Source: Rebecca billardiae RCC1528 (lineage: Eukaryota > Haptophyta). From it: 64,000 nt of DNA. Where the stretch lies: NCBI GenBank assembly GCA_965240325.2, contig OZ251245.1, positions 1 through 64,000 of the forward strand, given 5' to 3'. Within the stretch, counting starts at the first letter, position 1. Every line of letters begins with the position of its first letter. The translations under genes were made by a program, and so were the position numbers. This document shows positions 11,801 through 21,958 of this stretch, piece by piece. The notes under the pieces are model-generated. The model was given only the letters and a program-made list of their open reading frames with translations. It was not told the DNA's origin and searched no databases.

Positions 11801-14800
11801 CTGATCCGAGATCGCCGCTCGAGCCGGGTGCATGCAGTAGGGCCAGTCGGCCAGCTTGTACTGCGAAAGTCGAGCCAATGTAGGGCTTCTGGCTGACGCT
11901 CCGCCCTGGTTCCAGCCCGTACGAGTCCTCTGGGGCATCACCGGCCAGCCACCGAGCTGACTCTAGCACCGACTCGCCGTCAGACGGTCACCGCTGCTGA
12001 TCCGAGATCGCACTGCTAGAGCCGGGCGTATGCAGCAGGGCCAGTCGGCCAGCTGGTACTGCGAAAGTCGAGCCAATGTAGGGCTTCTGGCTGACGCTCC
12101 GCCCTGGTTCCAGCCCGTACGAGTCCTCTGGGGCATCACCGGCCAGCCACCGAGCTGACCCTCGCGCGAACTGGCCGTCAGACGGTCACCGCTGCTGATC
12201 CGAGGTCGCAGCTCGAGCCGAGCGTATGCAGCAGGGCCAGTCGGCCAGCTGATACTGCGAAAGTCGAGCCAATGTAGGGCATCTGGCCGACGCTCCGCCC
12301 TGGTTCCAGCCCGTACGAGTCCTCTGGGGCATCACCGGCCAGCCACCGAGCTGACTCTAGCACCGACTCGCCGTCAGACGGTCACCGCTGCTGATCCGAG
12401 ATCGCACGGCTAGAGCCGGGCGTATGCAGCAGGGCCAGTCGGCCAGCTGATACTGCGAAAGTCGAGCCAATGTAGGGCTTCTGGCTGACGCTCCGCCCTG
12501 GTTCCAGCCCGTACGAGTCCTCTGTAGCATCATCGGCCAACCACCGAGCTGACTCTCGGGTAAACTGGCCGTCAGACGGTCAGCGCTGCTGATCCGAGGT
12601 CGCAGCTCGAGCCGGGCCGTACGTGCAGCACTGCCAGTGGGCCAGCTGATACTGCGAAAGTCAAGCCAATGTAGGGCTTCTGGCTGACGCTCCGCCCTGG
12701 TTCCAGCCCGTACGGGTCCTGTGGGGCATCACCGGCCAGCCACCGAGCTGACTCTCGCACCGACTCGCCGTCAGACGGTCACCGCTGCTGATCCGAGATC
12801 GCCGCTCGAGCAGGGCGTATGCAGCAGGGCCAGTCGGCCAGCTGATACTGCGAAGGTCGAGCCAATGTAGGGCATCTGGCTGACGCTCCGCCCTGGTTCC
12901 AGCCCGTACGAGTCCTCTGGGGCATCACCGGCCAGCCACCGAGCTGACTCTAGCACCGACTCGCCGTCAGACGGCCACCGCTGCTGATCCGAGATCGCCG
13001 CTCGAGCCGGGTGCATGCAGTAGGGCCAGTCGGCCAGCTTGTACTGCGAAAGTCGAGCCAATGTAGGGCTTCTGGCTGACGCTCCGCCCTGGTTCCAGCC
13101 CGTACGAGTCCTCTGGGGCATCACCGGCCAGCCACCGAGCTGACTCTAGCACCGACTCGCCGTCAGACGGCCACCGCTGCTGATCCGAGATCGCCGCTCG
13201 AGCCGGGTGCATGCAGTAGGGCCAGTCGGCCAGCTGATACTGCGAAAGTCGAGCCAATGTAGGGCTTCTGGCTGACGCTCCGCTCTGGTTCCAGCCCGTA
13301 CGAGTCCTCTGGGGTATCACCGGCCAGCCACCGAGCTGACTCTAGCACCGACTCGCCGTCAGACGGTCACCGCTGCTGATCCGAGATCGCACGGCTAGAG
13401 CCGGGCGTATGCAGCAGGGCCAGTCGGCCAGCTGATACTGCGAAAGTCGAGCCAATGTAGGGCTTCTGGCTGACGCTCAGCCCTGGTTCCAGCCCGTACG
13501 AGTCCTCTGGGGCATCACCGGCCAGCCACCGAGCTGACCCTCGCGCGAACTGGCCGTCAAACGGTCACCGCTGCTGATCCGAGATCGCAGCTCGAGCCGG
13601 GCGTATGCAGCAGGGCCAGTCGGCCAGCTGATACTGCGAAAGTCGAGCCAATGTAGGGCTTCTGGCTGACGCTCCGCCCTGGTTCCAGCCCGTACGAGTC
13701 CTCTGGGGCATCACCGGCCAGCCACCGAGCTGACTCTAGCACCGACTCGCCGTCAGACGGTCACCGCTGCTGATCCGAGATCGCACTGCTAGAGCCGGGC
13801 GTATGCAGCAGGGCCAGTCGGCCTCTGATACTGCGAAAGTCGAGCCAATGTAGGGCTTCTGGCTGACGCTCCGCCCTGGTTCCAGCCCGTACGAGTCCTC
13901 TGGGGCATCACCTGCCAGCCACCGAGCTGACTCTAGCACCGACTTGCCGTCAGACGGTCACCGCTGCTGATCCGAGGTCGCAGCTCGAGCCGGGCGTATG
14001 CAGCAGGGCCAGTCGGCCAGCTGATACTGCGAAAGTCGAGCCAATGTAGGGCATCTGGCCGACGCTCCGCCCTGGTTCCAGCCCGTACGAGTCCTCTGGG
14101 GCATCACCGGCCAGCCACCGAGCTGACTCTAGCACCGACTCGCCGTCAGACGGTCACCGCTGCTGATCCGAGATCGCACGGCTAGAGCCGGGCGTATGCA
14201 GCAGGGCCAGTCGGCCAGCTGATACTGCGAAAGTCGAGCCAATGTAGGGCTTCTGGCTGACGCTCCGCCCTGGTTCCAGCCCGTACGAGTCCTCTGTAGC
14301 ATCATCGGCCAGCCACCGAGCTGACTCTCGGGTAAACTGGCCGTCAGACGGTCAGCGCTGCTGATCCGAGGTCGCAGCTCGAGCCGGGCCGTACGTGCAG
14401 CACTGCCAGTGGGCCAGCTGATACTGCGAAAGTCAAGCCAATGTAGGGCTTCTGGCTGACGCTCCGCCCTGGTTCCAGCCCGTACGGGTCCTGTGGGGCA
14501 TCACCGGCCAGCCACCGAGCTGACTCTCGCACCGACTCGCCGTCAGACGGTCACCGCTGCTGATCCGAGATCGCCGCTCGAGCAGGGCGTATGCAGCAGG
14601 GCCAGTCGGCCAGCTGATACTGCGAAGGTCGAGCCAATGTAGGGCATCTGGCTGACGCTCCGCCCTGGTTCCAGCCCGTACGAGTCCTCTGGGGCATCAC
14701 CGGCCAGCCACCGAGCTGACTCTAGCACCGACTCGCCGTCAGACGGCCACCGCTGCTGATCCGAGATCGCCGCTCGAGCCGGGTGCATGCAGTAGGGCCA

Positions 14801-17800
14801 GTCGGCCAGCTTGTACTGCGAAAGTCGAGCCAATGTAGGGCTTCTGGCTGACGCTCCGCCCTGGTTCCAGCCCGTACGAGTCCTCTGGGGCATCACCGGC
14901 CAGCCACCGAGCTGACTCTAGCACCGACTCGCCGTCAGACGGCCACCGCTGCTGATCCGAGATCGCCGCTCGAGCCGGGTGCATGCAGTAGGGCCAGTCG
15001 GCCAGCTGATACTGCGAAAGTCGAGCCAATGTAGGGCTTCTGGCTGACGCTCCGCTCTGGTTCCAGCCCGTACGAGTCCTCTGGGGTATCACCGGCCAGC
15101 CACCGAGCTGACTCTAGCACCGACTCGCCGTCAGACGGTCACCGCTGCTGATCCGAGATCGCACGGCTAGAGCCGGGCGTATGCAGCAGGGCCAGTCGGC
15201 CAGCTGATACTGCGAAAGTCGAGCCAATGTAGGGCTTCTGGCTGACGCTCAGCCCTGGTTCCAGCCCGTACGAGTCCTCTGGGGCATCACCGGCCAGCCA
15301 CCGAGCTGACCCTCGCGCGAACTGGCCGTCAGACGGTCACCGCTGCTGATCCGAGATCGCAGCTCGAGCCGGGCGTATGCAGCAGGGCCAGTCGGCCAGC
15401 TGATACTGCGAAAGTCGAGCCAATGTAGGGCTTCTGGCTGACGCTCCGCCCTGGTTCCAGCCCGTACGAGTCCTCTGGGGCATCACCGGCCAGCCACCGA
15501 GCTGACTCTAGCACCGACTCGCCGTCAGACGGTCACCGCTGCTGATCCGAGATCGCACGGCTAGAGCCGGGCGTATGCAGCAGGGCCAGTCGGCCAGCTG
15601 ATACTGCGAAAGTCGAGCCAATGTAGGGCTTCTGGCTGACGCTCCGCCCTGGTTCCAGCCCGTACGAGTCCTCTGGGGCATCACCGGCCAGCCACCGAGC
15701 TGACTCTCGGGCAAACTGGCCGTCAGACGGTCACCGCTGCTGATCCGAGGTCGCCGCTCGAGCCGGGCGTATGCAGCAGGGCCAGTCGGCCAGCTGATAC
15801 TGCGAAAGTCGAGCCAATGTAGGGCTTCTGGCTGACGCTCCGCCCTGGTTCCAGCCCGTACAAGTCCTCTGTAGCATCACCGGCCAGCCACCGAGCTGAC
15901 TCTAGCACCGACTCGCCGTCAGACGGTCACCGCTGCTGATCCGAGATCGCACGGCTAGAGCCGGGCGTATGCAGCAGGGCCAGTCGGCCAGCTGATACTG
16001 CGAAAGTCGAGCCAATGTAGGGCTTCTGGCTGACGCTCCGCCCTGGTTCCAGCCCGTACGAGTCCTCTGGGGCATCACCAGCCAGCCACCGAGCTGACCC
16101 TCGCGCGAACTGGCCGTCAGACGGTCACCGCTGCTGATCCGAGATCGCAGCTCGAGCCGGGCGTATGCAGCAGGGCCAGTCGGCCAGCTGATACTGCGAA
16201 AGTCGAGCCAATGTAGGGCTTCTGGCTGACGCTCCGCCCTGGTTCCAGCCCGTACGAGTCCTCTGTAGCATCATCGGCCAGCCACCGAGCTGACTCTCGG
16301 GTAAACGACTGGCCGTCAGACGGTCACCGCTGCTGATCCGAGGTCGCAGATCGAGCCGGGCCGTACGTGCAGCAGGGCCAGTCGGCCAGCTGATACTGCG
16401 AAAGTCGAGCCAATGTAGGGCTTCTGGCTGACGCTCAGCCCTGGTTCCAGCCCGTACGAGTCCTCTGGGGCATCACCGGCCAGCCACCGAGCTGACCCTC
16501 GCGCGAACTGGCCGTCAGACGGTCACCGCTGCTGATCCGAGATCGCAGCTCGAGCCGGGCGTATGCAGCAGGGCCAGTCGGCCAGCTGATACTGCGAAAG
16601 TCGAGCCAATGTAGGGCTTCTGGCTGACGCTCCGCCCTGGTTCCAGCCCGTACGAGTCCTCTGGGGCATCACCGGCCAGCCACCGAGCTGACTCTAGCAC
16701 CGACTCGCCGTCAGACGGTCACCGCTGCTGATCCGAGATCGCACGGCTAGAGCCGGGCGTATGCAGCAGGGCCAGTCGGCCAGCTGATACTGCGAAAGTC
16801 GAGCCAATGTACGGCTTCTGGCTGACGCTCCGCCCTGGTTCCAGCCCGTACGAGTCCTCTGGGGCATCACCGGCCAGCCACCGAGCTGACTCTCGGGCAA
16901 ACTGGCCGTCAGACGGTCACCGCTGCTGATCCGAGGTCGCCGCTCGAGCCGGGCGTATGCAGCAGGGCCAGTCGGCCAGCTGATACTGCGAAAGTCGAGC
17001 CAATGTAGGGCTTCTGGCTGACGCTCCGCCCTGGTTCCAGCCCGTACGAGTCCTCCGTAGCATCACCGGCCAGCCACCGAGCTGACTCTAGCACCGACTC
17101 GCCGTCAGACGGTCACCGCTGCTGATCCGAGATCGCACGGCTAGAGCCGGGCGTATGCAGCAGGGCCAGTCGGCCAGCTGATACTGCGAAAGTCGAGCCA
17201 ATGTAGGGCTTCTGGCTGACGCTCCGCCCTGGTTCCAGCCCGTACGAGTCCTCTGGGGCATCACCAGCCAGCCACCGAGCTGACCCTCGCGCGAACTGGC
17301 CGTCAGACGGTCACCGCTGCTGATCCGAGATCGCAGCTCGAGCCGGGCGTATGCAGCAGGGCCAGTCGGCCAGCTGATACTGCGAAAGTCGAGCCAATGT
17401 AGGGCTTCTGGCTGACGCTCCGCCCTGGTTCCAGCCCGTACGAGTCCTCTGTAGCATCATCGGCCAGCCACCGAGCTGACTCTCGGGTAAACGACTGGCC
17501 GTCAGACGGTCACCGCTGCTGATCCGAGGTCGCAGATCGAGCCGGGCCGTACGTGCAGCACTGCCAGTGGGCCAGCTGATACTGCGAAAGTCGAGCCAAT
17601 GTAGGGCTTCTGGCTGACGATCCGCCCTGATTCCAGCCCGTACGAGTCCTCTGGGGCATCACCGGCCAGCCACCGAGCTGACCCTCGCGCGAACTGGCCG
17701 TCAGACGGTCACCGCTGCTGATCCGAGGTCGCCGCTCGAGCCGGGCGTATGCAGCAGGGCCAGTCGGCCAGCTGATACTGCGAAAGTCGAGCCAATGTAG

Positions 17801-18774
17801 GGCTTCTGGCTGACGCTCCGCCCTGGTTCCAGCCCGTACGAGTCCTCCGTAGCATCACCGGCCAGCCACCGAGCTGACTCTAGCACCGACTCGCCGTCAG
17901 ACGGTCACCGCTGCTGATCCGAGATCGCACGGCTAGAGCCGGGCGTATGCAGCAGGGCCAGTCGGCCAGCTGATACTGCGAAAGTCGAGCCAATGTACGG
18001 CTTCTGGCTGACGCTCCGCCCTGGTTCCAGCCCGTACGAGTCCTCTGGGGCATCACCGGCCAGCCACCGAGCTGACCCTCGCGCGAACTGGCCGTCAGAC
18101 GGTCACCGCTGCTGATCCGAGATCGCAGCTCGAGCCGGGCGTATGCAGCAGGGCCAGTCGGCCAGCTGATATTGCGAAAGTCGAGCCAATGTAGGGCTTC
18201 TGGCTGACGCTCCGCCCTGGTTCCAGCCCGTACGAGTCCTCTGGGGCATCACCAGCCAGCCACCGAGCTGACTCTCGCGCGAACTGGCCGTCAGACGGTC
18301 ACCGCCGCTGATCCGAGATCGCAGCTCGAGCCGGGCGTATGCAGCAGGGCCAGTCGGCCAGCTGATACTGCGAAAGTCGAGCCAATGTAGGGCTTCTGGC
18401 TGACGATCCGCCCTGGTTCCAGCCCGTACGAGTCCTCTGGGGCATCACCAGCCAGCCACCGAGCTGACTCTCGCGCGAACTGGCCGTCAGACGGTCACCG
18501 CTGCTGATCCGAGATCGCAGCTCGAGCCGGGCTGTATGCAGCAGGGCCAGTCGGCCAGCTGATACTGCGAAAGTCGAGCCAATGTAGGGCTTCTGGCTGA
18601 CGCTCCGCCCTGGTTCCAGCCCGTACGAGTCCTCTGGGGCATCACCTGCCAGCCACCGAGCTGACTCTCGCGCGAACTGGCCGTCAGACGGTCACCGCCG
18701 CTGATCCGAGATCGCAGCTCGAGCCGGGCCGTACGTGCAGCACTGCCAGTTGGCCAGCTGATACTGCGAAAGTC
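2858..18774. repeat. 197-bp subtelomeric satellite, about 80 copies, with higher-order repeats
   Basis: The 197-bp monomer contains the palindrome CCGTC-A-GACGG and the conserved words GCCAGCCACCGAGCTGACTC and CTGATACTGCGAAAGTCGAG. Monomer variants recur in order: about 3000-8680 matches about 10690-16370 at an offset of 7689-7691 bp (29 monomers), and a nested nine-monomer period of 1772 bp links 4881 to 6653 and 12572 to 14344. Each monomer gives a minus-strand open frame of 61-62 codons. Because 197 is not a multiple of three, the frame breaks at each monomer, so these frames are not genes. The array ends abruptly at 18774. Confidence 0.96.
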
Positions 18775-19342
18775 TTAGAGGCGCGACGAAACTTTGCGCC
18801 CGGGGAAATACAGTTTTTCGCGTGCGCGAGGTGAGTGGACTCCCCCATATTGGCATATCATCACGATTGTATGTGGACGAATCAGAGCAGCCCAGCAGCC
18901 GGGCTGGTATATGATGATGCTGATGATATGTCCTCGGCATAGTATCGTTAATCATCATCTCGAGACGGTTGACATGAGTACTGAGACTACCAATGCATGA
19001 GTACCATCCGCACGGATCCATCCGCCGATCAAGCCGTCGCCGACGCACAGCTGCTTATGGTGATGGCTGTGAGGGCGTTGACGAATAATCTGACGAATAA
19101 CGCAGCGCAGGTCATCTGCGTATTTATGTCCCAGGCGGTGTCCGGATTCAAGACGTAGTATCTCGTCCTCGTCGCCGTCTTTTCTAATCACAACGAGAGC
19201 CGCGCTATGCGGTCACCACCTCGACGCGCCGCAATTGGGATCAGACCTACTTGCAGCTTCGCCGGCGGGGCGATAAGCACGGTTCGGATTCCCGGGCCCT
19301 TACTCATTCTACTATGATTCAAAGACACAGGCACGTCCTGAT
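18775..19342. other. Unique spacer between satellite and transposon
   Basis: About 570 bp of non-repetitive, less GC-rich sequence. I see no coding frame with convincing codon bias and no RNA gene. A stretch near 18910-18990 with TGATGAT and CTGA words was considered and not accepted as a snoRNA. Confidence 0.5.
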
Positions 19343-19668
19343 TATTACCGATTTTGGGCAACTGAAAACATGCATTTCGTTTTTGCAAGTTTTGTTTTGT
19401 TTTTTGAACTTTTTTCCCTTTTTTGAAACATGTTTTGGACAAAACATCTTTTTGAAAAAATGTTTTCGAAAAACTTGTTTTGTTTTGTTTTTTTGAAAAA
19501 CGTTTTCAAAACAAGTTTTCAAAACGTGTTTCAAAAAACAAAACAAAACTTAAGTTTTCAAAACGTGTTTTGAAAACAAGTTTTGTTTTGAAAAAGTTTT
19601 CTTGGAGCGAGGAAAGAAAGACCGTTGTCCACCGCGTCGCGCGGCGGGGCAATCGGCGGCGACAGGAG

Positions 19669-20505
19669 ATGCCGCGCGAGCCACGGCCGCGGATCGCAGT
19701 CAACGCGCACAACGGCGTGTACCGACAGGGTAGGAGCTACGACGTGGTTCTTCGGCAGCGCGTCGTGGGGACTGCCCTCCGACTGCGCGCGGGCAACTCG
19801 TCGTGCACGTACGACGAGATCGCTCAACTCACGGGCGTCGCCAAATCGACCGTGTTCAAGTGGGTGCGGGAGTACCTCGCGACGCAGCAGATCGTGAGCA
19901 CGCAGTCGGGCGGCGTCGCGTCCTCTGGCCCGCCGATCTTCGACCTGCCCCAGCTCTTCCTGCTGAAAGCACTCGTCAAGATGTACCCGCGAGACACGCT
20001 GGCGCAAACGTGTGCACGCCTTGCGCTGTGGTATGGCCTGAGCGTCAGCGAGCCGACCGTCTGCAGGGCAATGCAGGTCATCCGCATGACGCGCAAGAAG
20101 ACCGTTGAGGTTCCGGTGGTGCGCGCGAGTGCGCCGCGGCGACCGCGCATGCGTGCGCGCTTGATGCTTGGTCTCGCCCGGCCATCAGCGGGTGTGACCC
20201 TCAGCCGTGCCCTGCTGCGACAGGGCCAGGGGCGGGAGCTGATGGAGGATCCTGTCGCCGACGCAGTAAGCGCGCCGCTGAGCACATCGGCCTGCAGGAG
20301 TCCGTGCTTCGTTCGTCATCATGGCGAGCAGCGGAATCTGGGCGCGACGAGCAGCGTGATGATGCGCGCGTCCGGACGAGCCGATCATGTCTTTCGACTT
20401 TCATCCGCCTCCGCGGGCCCGTGCGCTTCGGGCAGGAGCCCTCGTCATCAGTCGTCTGATGCCGTGCATGACGCTGCCATACTACTACGACACAAGTACG
20501 CGTGA
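19669..20505 (+). pseudogene. Transposase N-terminal fragment (paired-like HTH), copy 1
   Basis: The frame from the ATG at 19669 gives about 278 residues. Residues 46-69 form a first helix-turn-helix (TYDEIAQLTGVAKSTVFKWV). Residues 93-144 form a second unit with the pattern of IS630/Tc1 transposases (ALVKMYPRDTLAQT, then VSEPTVCRAM and TRKKT). After about residue 150 the sequence loses family character, and the expected catalytic aspartates, for example in an FVDE-type motif, are absent. The frame is also open upstream through the AT-rich end, but GC-rich coding begins near this ATG. The product could still bind the transposon ends and compete with a full transposase; that is inference. Sequence is nearly identical in copy 2, where the 3' part ends differently. 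Confidence 0.75.
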
Positions 20506-20708
20506 GTCGCTGTGAGTCATATCGATGCGATCGTCGCACGACAGCAGTGACGCTGCACGGCCGCGGAGCCCAGGGCTGACGATCAGTGTGGACCGAGCCG
20601 TCGGCAGACGCTTGCAAAGTCGGCGGACACGACGAGTCGTAGTGCGCGCCGCGTGCGGCCAGGTACCGCCAGGGCCAGGGCCACGCCGGTGACGGCGGGC
20701 AGCAGAGG

Positions 20709-21409
20709 ATGCAGCACGCGCGTGACGCCAACGTGCCGTGCGAGGGCTACGCCAACGCTGCTCAGGCACCGCAGCAGCCGCAGCTCACGTGTGAGGACTT
20801 CTGCCGACTGTGGTTGGTGGCGGTGCGCGAACTCGTCGGCGGCGTCCGACGACCGCCGCGGAGGTGAAGGTGATGGTGCTTGCTGCGCTCAACGCCAGGT
20901 GCGCGTATGTGCGTGAGCTCAAGCGGTGGACGAGCACGGTCGCGTGCCGCCCGCACGTGGTCGTCGCCATCGCCCTTCGCGCCATCGTGCGACTCGGCGG
21001 CGAGCTGCACCGCGCGAGCACACAAGCGTCGGAGCACGACGGCAAGATCATCGGCAACACGTTCCGCGACCGCACGTGCCGGGCGGGCGGGCTGAGCTCG
21101 AACAGACGCGGCACGAGCATGCCGCGAGCTGGCCGCGTCGAGCAGGCCGCCAAGCAGGTGATCGTGGGCAAGATGAAGATCATGAAGAAGCGCACCAACA
21201 CCGTCGACAAGAACGGCCGGCTGCGACTGCGCGCAGCAAACGGACGGTGCAGCCGGGCGCATCCAGTGGCAGCGGGCCTGCGAGCGAGGTGCGTCTGCGC
21301 GAGATCGTCCATGCGCGTCGCACCGCATCACCACCTCCGCCATCTGACGCCTGCGCACCGCATGCGCGCGCGGCCGCGCGGTCGCGCGACGCCAGGGCGA
21401 TTGAGATGA
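20709..21409 (+). pseudogene. Second transposon-borne coding remnant, unknown function, copy 1
   Basis: Two good coding segments with strong third-position GC lie in different frames. A segment from the ATG at 20709 reads to a TGA near 20865 and includes CEDFCRLWLVAVRELVGG. A segment from about 20873 onward includes HDGKIIGNTFRDRTC and KQVIVGKMKIMKKRTNTVDK. The shift between them is present in both transposon copies, so it is either an old frameshift or an unrecognised splice. I recognise no family. Coding character fades after about 21260. Confidence 0.45.
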
Positions 21410-21958
21410 CATTCGCGCGTGTCGCGGGCAGTAATAGACGAGGAGACGAAGTGGCAGGGGCTGGTGAGCGGTGCCTGGAGCATGTGTTGGGTGGTTGCGC
21501 ACCTGCCAGTGCCCGTCCGCGCCGGCTCAGGGTTCTTACTAGGCCGCCGGCCCGCGTCGCGCGGCGGCACCCTAAAGTGAACATTTGGCCGCCATTCTGT
21601 TCATCACCGTGTGTTTTCGAGCGTCACTTTTTGGCGGAAAAAGACAAAAAGTGAAAACGTTTTTGAAAAAGGGAAAACAGGTTTGCACTTTTTGAAAACA
21701 CGTTTTGAAAACAGGTTTTGAAAAACGTTTTCGGTTTTTGTTTCGTTTTGGCAAAACTTCTTTTCCAAAAACAAAACAAAACATGTTTTAAATCCGGTTT
21801 TCAAAAGTTGAAACTTTTTGAAGTGCGTTTTTCAAAAAAGTGCAGAATCATGTTTTCAGTTGCCCAAAATCGGTAATACTATGACGGGCGTGCTCGGACG
21901 AAACTTCCACTCGAGTGGGGAAAAGACCTCATCGTCGCGCGCCTGCAGAACCCGCTGG

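Larger units (their letters stand above)
19345..21876 (+). mobile_element. Tc1/mariner (IS630)-like DNA transposon, copy 1, internally deleted
   Basis: The element is bounded by perfect 27-bp terminal inverted repeats beginning TTACCGATTTTGGG (19345) and ending CCCAAAATCGGTAA (21876). It is flanked by TA on both sides (19343-19344 and 21877-21878), the target duplication of the Tc1/mariner superfamily. Inside each end lie about 240-270 bp of AT-rich sequence made of TTTTGAAAAC/GTTTTCAAAA words, in sharp contrast to the GC-rich host. The GC-rich core encodes a helix-turn-helix transposase N-terminus and a second broken frame. No catalytic DDE/D region is visible, so this copy is probably non-autonomous. 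A second copy lies at 48599-51127 in opposite orientation. Confidence 0.9.

Noticed and set aside
3105-17886. Dozens of similar minus-strand open frames of 61-117 codons (LESARWLAGDAPEDSYGLEPG and variants)
   Set aside because: They repeat with the 197-bp satellite, whose length is not a multiple of three, so no frame continues between monomers; there is no domain, start context or conservation beyond the DNA itself.
18905-18990. C/D-box snoRNA (TGATGAT and CTGA words)
   Set aside because: No terminal stem and no C'/D' pair; the words occur in a TGATGA-rich simple stretch.
19250-19305. tRNA-like B box (GGTTCGGATTCC)
   Set aside because: No matching A box or cloverleaf arms upstream.
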